From NCBI GenBank assembly GCA_047623555.1, contig JBLHMP010000021.1, positions 1 to 48,877 on the forward strand: 48,877 nucleotides of DNA, given 5' to 3'. Position 1 is the first letter of the stretch. Every line of letters starts with the position of its first letter. Both the position numbers and the translations under genes were made by a program. This DNA comes from NORP181 sp047623555. Lineage in GTDB: Bacteria > Pseudomonadota > Alphaproteobacteria > Rhodobacterales > Rhodobacteraceae. This document shows, piece after piece, positions 17,999 to 25,992 of the stretch. The notes under the pieces were generated by a model. It made no database searches, had not been told where the DNA came from, and was given only the letters and a program-made list of their open reading frames with translations.

Positions 17999-18002
17999 GA
18001 CC

Positions 18003-19472
18003 CTAGCCCCCCATCCGCGATTCGATGCGTTCCACCAGCTTGGCCGGGACTTTGCCCTCTTGCAGTTGGCTTAGAACCCGGGCCTTGGCCTCGGCGGGCA
18101 TGCGCTTGTTGTTGTCGACAAAGGCCACCAACTTGGCGCGCCTCTCGTCGCTCAGATCCAGCATCTCGGGTTCGGCTGGCGTATCGACAGGCGTATCGTT
18201 ACCTTCGTTCTGCAACACCCGCACCCGGATACCGGCGCCCAGCAACGGCGTGCGCCCCTGAACCACATCGCGCCCCTCAAGGCCAATGCCGCGGACCAGC
18301 ACATCATCGCCCTGACGGCGCAACAATTCCACCTGCAACGTTTCCAGCCGGTTGTCGTCTCCGACCACCAAAACCATCCTGTTGGCATCCAACGCCGAAG
18401 CCGACAAACGCACCACATTATTCAAGGCCGGTTCTTCCACCAACACCGTGACAAAATCCCCCGGTTTGAACCCCGGAGCACTGTCCAATCGCGCAAATAT
18501 CAACCGCCCAGAAAGCCCCGGCCCCGTCGCCGCGCCATCGCGGCTGATCCGGCCCACCGCCACCAAATCCGCGCCGGTCACATCAAGCGAGACGGTCACC
18601 GGAGCAGGCACCAATGCGCCGTCTGCATCCAAAATTCGGGCGTATTGTGCCGTTGAAATCCGAAATGCCACCTCGAGATCATCGGGATCAATCAACAAAG
18701 CCAGCTTTTCATTGGCCGACACAAGATGGCCCTCGGCCAGCGACACCTCGCTGAGTGTGCCATCAAACGACGCGGTCAGCCGGGTCTCGGCCAGATCGCG
18801 TTCGGCGCCTTCAAGGGCGATTTCGGCGCGCGCCAACCGGGTCGCCGCCTGATCAATTCGCCCCTCAGCCGTGGCCACAGACAATCGCCGCGACAACACC
18901 GCCTGCCGGGACGCCGCCCCTGCCAATTCCGCCACTTCGACCTGAGCCGCCGTGCCGACTCCGCGGTTTTTCAGATCAACCTGCCGATCAAACGCGTGAC
19001 GCCGCAATTCGGCCTGATCCTCTGCTGCGACAAGTTCATCTGACGCCAACAACAACGCCCGCTGCGCATCGCGACCTTCGGCCTTGGCATCCAGCAGGTC
19101 ACTTTTCACCCGGTCCAAAGCCGCCTGTACATTTGCCGGGTCGATCTGCACCAGCATATCGCCTATTTTGACCACGCCACCCTCTTCAAAGTGGTCCGAC
19201 AAAATGATCACCCGTCCGCCCGTAGGGGTGCGCAATTCCAACGTACGCCGACTTTGCACCTGCCCAAAGGCCTGTAAAACCGGATTCAACCGTTCGGGGG
19301 TGGCGCGCAGCACGTTAACCGCAAATTCCCGTTCGCGTGCAGGAGGTGGGCGTTTTTCGTCGCTCAGCCGGGTCTGCACCGCCGATCCAACGATCTGTAC
19401 AGCGTACAAAACCAACGCCAGCGTCACAGCAGCCAGAAACATCCCAAGCAGACTTTGCCGTAGAAATCGCAT
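18003..19472 (-). CDS. RND efflux periplasmic adaptor (HlyD/MFP family)
   Basis: A 489-residue membrane-fusion protein, partner of the RND permease directly downstream (4-base gap). It has an N-terminal membrane anchor (about 8-33), the first half of a lipoyl-like domain (RTLELRTPTGGRVIILSDHFEEGGVVKIGDMLVQID), a long coiled-coil hairpin (about 110-240, rich in Ala, Glu, Arg) and the second half TRLTASFDGTLSEVSLAEGHLV, followed by beta-barrel domains. The C-terminal tail is acidic, then basic (SDERRAKLVAFVDNNKRMPAEAK), and longer than usual. A candidate promoter lies 40-70 bases upstream. Confidence 0.92.
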   Translation of the reverse strand: MRFLRQSLLGMFLAAVTLALVLYAVQIVGSAVQTRLSDEKRPPPAREREFAVNVLRATPERLNPVLQAFGQVQSRRTLELRTPTGGRVIILSDHFEEGGVVKIGDMLVQIDPANVQAALDRVKSDLLDAKAEGRDAQRALLLASDELVAAEDQAELRRHAFDRQVDLKNRGVGTAAQVEVAELAGAASRQAVLSRRLSVATAEGRIDQAATRLARAEIALEGAERDLAETRLTASFDGTLSEVSLAEGHLVSANEKLALLIDPDDLEVAFRISTAQYARILDADGALVPAPVTVSLDVTGADLVAVGRISRDGAATGPGLSGRLIFARLDSAPGFKPGDFVTVLVEEPALNNVVRLSASALDANRMVLVVGDDNRLETLQVELLRRQGDDVLVRGIGLEGRDVVQGRTPLLGAGIRVRVLQNEGNDTPVDTPAEPEMLDLSDERRAKLVAFVDNNKRMPAEAKARVLSQLQEGKVPAKLVERIESRMGG

Positions 19473-19491
19473 GTAATAATGACCTTTTTTA

Positions 19492-19543
19492 CCGCATGGA
19501 TGCGGCCTGACCCTACTCTAACGACCTTGCTAAAGAACACCAA
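19492..19543 (-). promoter_or_regulatory. Candidate promoter with inverted repeat before the RND operon
   Basis: On the minus strand TTGGTG (19543-19538) and TAGAGT (19520-19515) are separated by 17 bases, an acceptable sigma-70 layout. Downstream, at 19505-19492, lies CCGCAT-CC-ATGCGG, a 6-bp inverted repeat in the predicted 5' leader, about 20 bases before the adaptor ATG. It could be an operator for a local repressor, but no regulator gene is adjacent. No intrinsic terminator is visible in this gap. Confidence 0.35.
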
Positions 19544-19571
19544 GGCACAAGGATGTTAACGGTACTGCGGC

Positions 19572-20105
19572 CTATTTCCGTCGCTGATGTTCGTCTAATC
19601 TTGGCATTATTTCGACAAAGTTACAGGGCATGTGGCGATAATCCAATTGTTTCAATAGGATACCATCCCAAGCATCTTTGCAGGCACCGGGGCTCCCGGG
19701 GAGAGCAAACAGGTAGGTTCCGCCCGCAACACCACCGGTTGCGCGTGACTGCACAGCCGATGTGCCGATCTTTTCCATCGAAATCAGGGTGAACACGGTG
19801 CCAAACGCCTCGATTTCCTTTTCATAGACATCGCGGTGCGCCTCAACGGTGACATCGCGCCCGGTCAGCCCTGTGCCCCCGGTTGAGATAATCACATCAA
19901 TGCCCGGATCAGCGATCCATGTGCGCAAAAGATCGGCGATCTCTGCCCGCTCATCGCGCAGCATGGTGCGCGCGGCGAGCACATGACCCGCAGCCGTCAG
20001 CCGGTCCACCAGCACCTGTCCTGATTTATCCTGATCCGGTGAACGGCTATCAGAGACGGTCAGAACCGCGATTTTGACCGGTATAAACTGTCGTATATCT
20101 GCCAT
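19572..20105 (-). CDS. moaB: Molybdenum cofactor biosynthesis protein MoaB
   Basis: A 177-residue MoaB/Mog-type protein that adenylylates molybdopterin before molybdate insertion, or has a related role. Family motifs: IAVLTVSDSRSPDQDKSGQ, DVIISTGGTGLTGRDVT, SAVQSRATGGVAGGTYLFALPGSPGACKDAW. The length and the final LPGSPGA block are those of MoaB rather than the MogA or CinA families. It is the last gene of a minus-strand run UDG, phosphoesterase, LysE, moaB, with a 3-base gap from LysE. The other molybdenum cofactor genes are at 2.8-6.2 kb and 35.1-35.8 kb. Confidence 0.92.
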   Translation of the reverse strand: MADIRQFIPVKIAVLTVSDSRSPDQDKSGQVLVDRLTAAGHVLAARTMLRDERAEIADLLRTWIADPGIDVIISTGGTGLTGRDVTVEAHRDVYEKEIEAFGTVFTLISMEKIGTSAVQSRATGGVAGGTYLFALPGSPGACKDAWDGILLKQLDYRHMPCNFVEIMPRLDEHQRRK

Positions 20106-20108
20106 GTT

Positions 20109-20726
20109 TCAGGCCCTTTCCAGCAGCGCCAGCCGAATGGCCAACGCGGTAAATATTGCGCCACTGGCATAGCCCAACAGGCGTGCCATACGGGGTGATC
20201 CGGTCAGACGACGGCCCAGACTGCCGGCAAAAATGCCGACCAACCCGTTGATAACAAAGCCGCCAATCCCCAAAATCGCGCCAAAGGTCAGGTATTGTCC
20301 CAATATCCATCCGGTTGGGTCAATGAACTGCGGCACAAAGGCCAGCGCAAACAAGATGACCTTTGGATTGAACAGGTTCACCATCAACCCATCGCGAAAC
20401 GCCCGCCCCGGCGGCGTCTGCGCGGCTTTGGTCGTGCCAACGCCGCCGCGAAACGCGCCGTATGCCAGCCATAGCAAATAGCCGACGCCAATCCAGCGGA
20501 TCACATCAAACAGCCAAGGCAGCGCCGTCACCGCAGCGCCAAGCCCGATACCGGCCAGCGTCGCATGCACCATCGCGCCTAGTGAAATTCCGGCACTGCC
20601 CGCGATGGCCGCACGTGGGCCGGATCGCAGGCCTTGGCCCAGACAAAACATCATATCCACACCCGGAGTCAGGTTCAGCGCCAAAGCCACCGGAATAAAC
20701 GTCCACAGTATGATCGGGTCGATCAA
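20109..20726 (-). CDS. LysE/RhtB family amino acid exporter
   Basis: A 205-residue inner-membrane protein with about six hydrophobic helices. The LysE/RhtB signature is visible as ALNLTPGVDMMFCLGQGLRSGPRAAIAG near the start, followed by GVGYLLWLAYGAFR and LFNPKVILFALAFVPQFI. Family members export amino acids such as lysine, threonine or homoserine lactone; no specific substrate can be assigned. Its start overlaps the phosphoesterase stop by ATGA, and moaB follows after 3 bases. Confidence 0.92.
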   Translation of the reverse strand: MIDPIILWTFIPVALALNLTPGVDMMFCLGQGLRSGPRAAIAGSAGISLGAMVHATLAGIGLGAAVTALPWLFDVIRWIGVGYLLWLAYGAFRGGVGTTKAAQTPPGRAFRDGLMVNLFNPKVILFALAFVPQFIDPTGWILGQYLTFGAILGIGGFVINGLVGIFAGSLGRRLTGSPRMARLLGYASGAIFTALAIRLALLERA

Positions 20727-21322
20727 TTATCCACCTCAAACCATCGCACAAACGGTCCCAGATTATGCACTTTGGTGGTGCCGATCAGGCCATCTTGTCG
20801 CCAGGAATCATGGATATGCCCACAAAGCGCCAGCCTAGGCTGGATGCGCTCAATCGCGGCATAAATTGCCACAGATCCAACGGATTGCCCGGCCGATGTG
20901 CTGTCAACCACGCCCTTGGGTGGCGAATGAAAGATCAGAATATCTGTGTCATCACAGGTGTTTAGTAATCCTGTCGCCTGATCCTCAGATATATCCCAGG
21001 ACCAGTCGCCAAAGGGCGTTTCAGGGACAGCCCCGCCTAGGCCAAACAGTCGAAGGCCATCAATAGTCGTGGCCGTTCCATGCAATACCTCAACAGTCGC
21101 GGGCGCCGCGGCGCGTAATTCATCATAGCTTTCGGCATTGCCCGGGACGATCACAAATGGTGCCGTTATCCCGGTCAACAGCGCCATCGCCTCGTCCAGC
21201 CCCTGGCGCATGTTGCAGAAATCACCGGCTCCGATCACCAGATCCGCCTCACCGCTGGCCGCAACCAAAGCGGCGGCGTGTTTGGCCGATCCGTGTAAAT
21301 CCGAAAACGTCAGTATTTTCAT
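20723..21322 (-). CDS. Calcineurin-like metallophosphoesterase
   Basis: A 199-residue phosphoesterase. The frame is open far upstream, but the ATG at 21322 is chosen because it overlaps the uracil-DNA glycosylase stop (ATGA) and starts directly at the fold: MKILTFSDLHGSAKHA. Metal-binding motifs are SDLHG, GAGDFCN (GD), GNAES (GN[HE]-like), FHSPPKG and CGHIHDSW, a full set for a dinuclear phosphoesterase. The family includes YfcE-like phosphodiesterases and related proteins. The substrate is unknown. It sits between a DNA repair gene and an exporter. Confidence 0.9.
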   Translation of the reverse strand: MKILTFSDLHGSAKHAAALVAASGEADLVIGAGDFCNMRQGLDEAMALLTGITAPFVIVPGNAESYDELRAAAPATVEVLHGTATTIDGLRLFGLGGAVPETPFGDWSWDISEDQATGLLNTCDDTDILIFHSPPKGVVDSTSAGQSVGSVAIYAAIERIQPRLALCGHIHDSWRQDGLIGTTKVHNLGPFVRWFEVDN

Positions 21323-22086
21323 GTCTTCAACTTTGCTTTGAGGTCCAAAAGATCGGCCCAAGCCTCGCGTTTTGCCAACGGGGTGCGCAGCAAATAGGCC
21401 GGGTGGAACATCGGCAAAACTGGCAGGCCAAACGCCTGCTCCCATTTGCCCCGCATCCGGGTGATGCCCTTTTTGCCCAACACGGTCAGGCACGAAATAT
21501 TACCCATGCAGATGATGAAATCGGGTTTGGCCAGCGCCACATGCCGTTCTAGAAACGGATGCATCATGGCGATCTCTGTCGGATTTGGGTCGCGATTTTG
21601 CGGCGGCCGCCAGGGCAGGACATTGGTGATATAGACGTTCTCGGTACGGCTCAGATCTATCGCGGCCAGCATCCGGTCAAGCAATTGCCCGGTACGGCCC
21701 ACAAAAGGCCGCCCTTCGCGATCCTCATCGCGCCCCGGAGCCTCGCCAATAATCATCACCCGCGCACCGGCCACACCATCGGCAAACACCAGATTACGCG
21801 CGCCCTTTTTCAGCTCGCACAACTCAAATGCGCCCAGCGCCTGCTGCAAAGCCTCAAGCGATCCAGCGCCTTGTGCGACGGCCTTTGCCACCTGAACCGG
21901 GTCCAGCTGTGGCGTCGGTGCGATCACAGCCGCCACAACAGGCGTCGCCGCTTTGCGTTTGGCGGGCCCGGTTTCGGGCAAGGCATACCGATCCACCGGC
22001 GTGTCACCGATGGCCTCGGTCACACCCAGTTCGATCTGCCATTCCAGCAGCGCACGGTCCGCGTAAAAGTCTGATGTCGATTCCAT
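21319..22086 (-). CDS. Uracil-DNA glycosylase, family 4/5-like
   Basis: A 255-residue glycosylase that removes uracil from DNA. Catalytic motif 1 reads GEAPGRDEDREGRPFVGRTGQ, the family-4 form, and motif 2 is FHPAYLLR. VYITNVLPWRPPQNRDPNPTE is the conserved bridge. The start at 22086 (MESTSDFYADRALLEWQ) is preferred; the frame extends upstream into a REP-like repeat. Family-4 enzymes usually bind a 4Fe-4S cluster through four Cys, but only three Cys occur here (in FELC, IICM and NISC) and the CxxC is missing, so the cluster is probably absent. Its stop is coupled to the phosphoesterase. Confidence 0.92.
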   Translation of the reverse strand: MESTSDFYADRALLEWQIELGVTEAIGDTPVDRYALPETGPAKRKAATPVVAAVIAPTPQLDPVQVAKAVAQGAGSLEALQQALGAFELCELKKGARNLVFADGVAGARVMIIGEAPGRDEDREGRPFVGRTGQLLDRMLAAIDLSRTENVYITNVLPWRPPQNRDPNPTEIAMMHPFLERHVALAKPDFIICMGNISCLTVLGKKGITRMRGKWEQAFGLPVLPMFHPAYLLRTPLAKREAWADLLDLKAKLKT

Positions 22087-22140
22087 TGCACCACAGTAGC
22101 CGCAGCAACCGCCGCAGAAAACCGCAATCGCAGGTCTTGG

Positions 22141-22213
22141 GCGTAGGGTGGGTGAAAACCCACGCTGGGTGGTTGGGTGACCTAAGGCGCGTGGGTTTTC
22201 ACCCACCCTACGC
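22141..22213. repeat. REP-like paired hairpin element, copy 1
   Basis: Two 25-base arms in inverted orientation (22141-22165 and 22189-22213) with a 23-base spacer. Each arm can itself fold: GTGGGT-GAAA-ACCCAC, a 6-bp stem with a GAAA loop. It lies between the divergent uracil-DNA glycosylase and pyrB genes. The same arms recur at 26609-26670 (pair) and 28140-28164 (single). Confidence 0.85.
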
Positions 22214-22281
22214 CATCCATGTGTCATTGCCGAAACCTCACAGCTTTCCTATAAGCAACAAAACGTAAGCTCGGAGCGCCC

Positions 22282-23229
22282 ATGACCTTTGCCCATCGCC
22301 ACCTTCTGGGGATCGAACAGCTTCACCCCTCCGATATCACCACCATCCTTGATCTAGCTGACAGGTATGTGACCCTGAACCGAGGCCCAGATAAGCGGTC
22401 TGATGTGTTATCCGGCCTGACCCAGATCAACATGTTCTTTGAAAATTCCACCCGCACACAGGCCAGTTTTGAGCTGGCCGGCAAACGCCTTGGTGCCGAT
22501 GTGATGAACATGGCCATGCAGGCCAGCTCGATCAAAAAGGGCGAGACCCTGATTGATACCGCGATGACCCTGAACGCCATGCATCCCGACCTTTTGGTGG
22601 TGCGCCATCCGCAATCCGGCGCGGTCGATCTGCTGGCGCAAAAGGTCAATTGCGCTGTGCTGAACGCGGGTGACGGGCGTCATGAACATCCGACTCAAGC
22701 GCTGCTGGATGCGTTGACGATTCGGCGTTCCAAAGGGCGGCTTCACCGTCTTAGCGTGGCGATTTGCGGTGATATTGCCCATAGCCGCGTCGCCCGCTCC
22801 AACATCATGTTGTTGGGCAAGATGGAAAACCGCATTCGTCTGATCGGCCCGCCAACCCTGATGCCCGCGGGCATTGAGCAGTTTGGTGTCGAGGTCTTTG
22901 AGGACATGCACGAAGGTCTGCAAGACGTCGATGTGGTGATGATGCTTCGCCTGCAGCTCGAACGAATGGATGGCGGTTTTATCCCGTCGCCGCGCGAATA
23001 TTACCATCGCTATGGGCTGGACGCCGAAAAGCTGGCGATGGCCAAGCCCGACGCCATCATCATGCACCCTGGCCCGATGAATCGTGGCGTTGAAATAGAC
23101 GGCACATTGGCCGATGATATCAACCGGTCAGTCATTCAGGATCAGGTCGAAATGGGCGTCGCCGTACGCATGGCCGTGATGGAGCTTTTGGCACAAAACC
23201 ATCGCCGTGCAGCCGGGGGCCCAGCATGA
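22282..23229 (+). CDS. pyrB: Aspartate carbamoyltransferase catalytic subunit
   Basis: A 315-residue ATCase that joins carbamoyl phosphate and aspartate, the first committed step of pyrimidine synthesis. Motifs: MFFENSTRTQASFELAGKRLG (carbamoyl phosphate loop), VVRHPQSGAV, DGRHEHPTQALLDALT, HSRVARSN and MHPGPMNRGVEI. The length is normal. It heads a plus-strand run in which three small genes separate it from a pyrC-like gene that lacks catalytic residues. A structural PyrB-PyrC' complex, as in Pseudomonas, is therefore likely. No regulatory pyrI-type subunit is seen. Confidence 0.96.
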   Translation: MTFAHRHLLGIEQLHPSDITTILDLADRYVTLNRGPDKRSDVLSGLTQINMFFENSTRTQASFELAGKRLGADVMNMAMQASSIKKGETLIDTAMTLNAMHPDLLVVRHPQSGAVDLLAQKVNCAVLNAGDGRHEHPTQALLDALTIRRSKGRLHRLSVAICGDIAHSRVARSNIMLLGKMENRIRLIGPPTLMPAGIEQFGVEVFEDMHEGLQDVDVVMMLRLQLERMDGGFIPSPREYYHRYGLDAEKLAMAKPDAIIMHPGPMNRGVEIDGTLADDINRSVIQDQVEMGVAVRMAVMELLAQNHRRAAGGPA

Positions 23230-23320
23230 GGGACGGCATGAGGGACGGCACCGGGCATTTCGACTTTTCTCGCCCGCCCCAGTATCTTGTGGGTTTGGAA
23301 CATATCCAAGAGGGTCACGC

Positions 23321-23779
23321 ATGAACGACATCACCTTTAAAAACGGCGAAAAGCTATTGCAAGAATGGCGGCCCCAATTCCGGATATTTCTACGCAAATT
23401 ATATGCTTTGGCGGGTGGCACCGGACTATTGCTGGCAGGCGTCAGCTATGCCTACGCCGAGCCGCTGTGGATGCTGGCATTGCCGTTGTTTGTGGCGGCT
23501 TTTATGTTTGATGATTTCCGGGAATGGCGTCAGCGTCGCCATGATCGCTGGCTTTTGACCAATCAGCGGTTGATTTTCATCAACCCCGACGAAGACACCG
23601 AACCCATGGCCATTGATTTGCAACAGATCAGCCGTATCCGGAAATGGATGTGGTGGGCCCTAAGCCTGAAAATGACCAATGGGCAGTCGTTCACCATGAT
23701 GCTCTTGCCGCAGCTGGACAACATTCAGGCCGCCATCCAGACCGCAGCTGACCAGACCAGCGGCGGCGATCATGGCTGA
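23321..23779 (+). CDS. PH-domain-like membrane protein
   Basis: A 152-residue protein. The ATG at 23321 is preceded by AGAGGG and is preferred over the longer open frame. It has two adjacent hydrophobic helices (about 30-62, with GGTGLLLAGVSYAYA and WMLALPLFVAAFM), then a soluble part with RWLLTNQRLIFIN, DLQQISRIRKWMWWALSLKM and FTMMLLPQLDNIQAAI. This is the layout of bacterial PH-like (bPH/YdbT-type) domains behind membrane helices. The function is unknown. It follows pyrB and overlaps the next gene by 8 bases. Confidence 0.72.
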   Translation: MNDITFKNGEKLLQEWRPQFRIFLRKLYALAGGTGLLLAGVSYAYAEPLWMLALPLFVAAFMFDDFREWRQRRHDRWLLTNQRLIFINPDEDTEPMAIDLQQISRIRKWMWWALSLKMTNGQSFTMMLLPQLDNIQAAIQTAADQTSGGDHG

Positions 23780-24305
23780 CCTGCCCCCCCTACATATCCG
23801 CGCGCACGAGACTGGTGTGATCCGTATCTTTGCCATGGATATGCCCGCACAACAGGCCCGGTTTCATACCGAACCTGTGGCCATGCAGCAAGTGTTGGGC
23901 GCCAACGACATCGACCCGGCTTATGTTGAGATTTTTCCGGTTGCCGATCTCGATCAGCTTGGCCTCGCGGGCTATCTGGTCGAAGGCTGCGGTATCCCGG
24001 CCAGTTTGGTTGCACCAGAACGCGATCGCCTGAACGCGGTGACCGGATATGTCATGCTGGTTCACAGCCGGGCATTTGGCGGCCGCGCGGTGACGCTTAC
24101 CCCGACATTGCCGCTGATCGCGACATTCAACGACCCCGGGACCGATTGGTCCGGCGAAAAAATCGAAACCGAAAGTGCAAAGCTATACACCAGTACGCGC
24201 CCGCCACCCCGGCAGATCCGCGCCGCCGCACGGCGCAGTGGGGCCATTGTGTTTACGGTATTTATGCTGATCGTTGCTGCAATTATCCTGATGGTGGTGC
24301 TATGA
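23772..24305 (+). CDS. Conserved hypothetical protein with C-terminal membrane anchor
   Basis: A 177-residue protein: a soluble N-terminal domain (about 1-150) starting ADLPPLHIRAHETGVIRIFAMDMP, and a single hydrophobic helix at the extreme C-terminus (AIVFTVFMLIVAAIILMVVL), i.e. tail-anchored. I do not recognise a characterised family. It overlaps the preceding PH-like gene by 8 bases and the next gene by ATGA, so it is firmly part of the pyrB-plsY run. Confidence 0.7.
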   Translation: MADLPPLHIRAHETGVIRIFAMDMPAQQARFHTEPVAMQQVLGANDIDPAYVEIFPVADLDQLGLAGYLVEGCGIPASLVAPERDRLNAVTGYVMLVHSRAFGGRAVTLTPTLPLIATFNDPGTDWSGEKIETESAKLYTSTRPPPRQIRAAARRSGAIVFTVFMLIVAAIILMVVL

Positions 24306-24694
24306 CTGAACCCATGCGATTTACCCCGGATCGACGCACATGGCTGCGCGGCCAGATACGGCTGGCTTTGCTGGCGATGATCGGCGCGATGCTGGTGCTG
24401 AAATTGATGGGCAATCCCGATATTTGGGTCGGAGCAGTGGCCGGGATGGGTGCAATTGCCCTGCGCAGCTGGTATCTGGCCTCTGAGGAAATGGCAGCAG
24501 TGTGGGAGATCGACGGCGACACGGTCACTGGCCCGCAAGAGCGGCAGGTAAAGTTGGACCAGATTGAAAAGATCCGCATTCTGGGGAGCTTTGTGCAGAT
24601 CATCACCAAGACCGGCGACAAACATCTGATCAAATATCAAGCCAACCCTGCCACCACCCGTGACGCAATTTTTCAAGCAAAAGAGACGGCATGA
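24302..24694 (+). CDS. Small membrane protein, PH-like
   Basis: A 130-residue protein beginning MTEPMRFTPDRRTW; the ATG at 24302 overlaps the previous stop and is preferred to the longer frame. Two hydrophobic segments (about 20-60) precede a soluble part, AVWEIDGDTVTGPQERQVKLDQIEKIRILGSFVQIITK, that reads like a short PH-type beta sheet. It resembles the gene at 23321 in plan, so the two may be distant paralogues. Its last bases overlap the pyrC-like start (ATGA). The function is unknown. Confidence 0.7.
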   Translation: MTEPMRFTPDRRTWLRGQIRLALLAMIGAMLVLKLMGNPDIWVGAVAGMGAIALRSWYLASEEMAAVWEIDGDTVTGPQERQVKLDQIEKIRILGSFVQIITKTGDKHLIKYQANPATTRDAIFQAKETA

Positions 24695-25992
24695 CCACCC
24701 TGTTCAAAAACGCCCGCCTGATCGACCCTGAGGCCGGAACAGATAACCTTGGCCATCTGCTGGTCCAGGATGGAAGTATCACCGAAATATTTCCCGAACA
24801 GTTTGAATTTAAACAACTGTTCCGCGCGCGAAACCTTTCGCCGCAGATCATAGAGTGCGGCGGCAAATGCCTGGCCCCCGGCATTGTCGACATTGGCGTT
24901 AAGGTTTGCGAACCCGGTGAACGGCACAAGGAAAGCTTTAAATCCGCGGGTCTTGCGGCGGCGGCTGGGGGTGTCACCACCATGGTCACGCGCCCGGATA
25001 CCACGCTCGATATCGACAGCCCGGAAATTCTTGAATTCGTCACCCGCCGCGCTGCCGAGGCGGCAGCGGTTAACGTGCTGCACATGGCGGCGCTAACCAA
25101 AGGTCGCATGGGCCGCGAAATGACCGAGATCGGGTTTCTGATGGACGCGGGGGCTGTGGCCTTTACCGATTGCGATCGCGTGATTACCGACACCAAAGTA
25201 TTCTCGCGCGCATTAACCTATGCCCGCAGCCTTGGCGCGCTGGTCATTGCCCACCCGCAGGACCCGGGCCTGTCTAAAGGCGCGGCTGCAACATCCGGCC
25301 AGTTTGCATCGCTTCGGGGCCTGCCAGCGGTCAGCCCGATGGCTGAACGCATCGGATTGGATCGCGATATTGCCTTGGTTGAAATGACCGGAGCGCGTTA
25401 TCACGCCGACCAGATCACCACCATGCGCGCGCTTCCCGCGCTTGAGCGGGCCAAACGCAACGGTCTGGATATTACCGCAGGCGTCAGCATTCACCACCTG
25501 ACCCTGAACGAACTGGACGTCGCCAATTACCGCACGTTTTTCAAAGTAAAACCGCCGCTGCGATCAGAAGACGACCGTTTGGCGGTGATCGAGGCGCTTG
25601 GCACCGGGGTGATCGACATCATCAGTTCCATGCACACGCCGCAGGATGAGGAATCCAAACGCCTGCCCTTTGAAGAGGCGGCGAGCGGCGCAGTGGCGCT
25701 TGAAACCCTACTGCCCGCCGCGTTGCGTCTGTATCATGCCGATCAGCTGGACCTGCCAGCGCTGTTCCGCGCGATGTCACTGAACCCGGCGCGCCGGTTG
25801 GGGTTGTCTTGTGGTCGGCTGGCTGCCGGTGCTCCGGCTGATCTGGTGCTGTTTGATGCGGATGTGCCGTTTGTAATGGATCGGTTTGGACTGCGTTCAA
25901 AGTCTGGCAATACGCCGTTTGACGGGCAACGCATGCAGGGTAAAGTACTGGCGACGTATGTTGCGGGCAAAGAAGTGTATGCGAGGGAATGA
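24691..25992 (+). CDS. Dihydroorotase-like protein, probably non-catalytic (PyrC')
   Basis: A 433-residue protein with the overall plan of a type I dihydroorotase: CLAPGIVDI, AAAAGGVTTMVTRPDT, VSIHHLTLNELD and KVKPPLRSEDDR. Key residues are changed. The zinc-binding DxHxHxR segment after PGIVD reads G69-V70-K71-V72-C73, the THS-like block is RYHADQITT, and the catalytic Asp of the DHAP motif is lost in SSMHTPQDEE. This matches the PyrC' proteins that support ATCase assembly without catalysis. A true pyrC would have to lie elsewhere. It overlaps plsY by ATGA. Confidence 0.88.
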   Translation: MTTLFKNARLIDPEAGTDNLGHLLVQDGSITEIFPEQFEFKQLFRARNLSPQIIECGGKCLAPGIVDIGVKVCEPGERHKESFKSAGLAAAAGGVTTMVTRPDTTLDIDSPEILEFVTRRAAEAAAVNVLHMAALTKGRMGREMTEIGFLMDAGAVAFTDCDRVITDTKVFSRALTYARSLGALVIAHPQDPGLSKGAAATSGQFASLRGLPAVSPMAERIGLDRDIALVEMTGARYHADQITTMRALPALERAKRNGLDITAGVSIHHLTLNELDVANYRTFFKVKPPLRSEDDRLAVIEALGTGVIDIISSMHTPQDEESKRLPFEEAASGAVALETLLPAALRLYHADQLDLPALFRAMSLNPARRLGLSCGRLAAGAPADLVLFDADVPFVMDRFGLRSKSGNTPFDGQRMQGKVLATYVAGKEVYARE

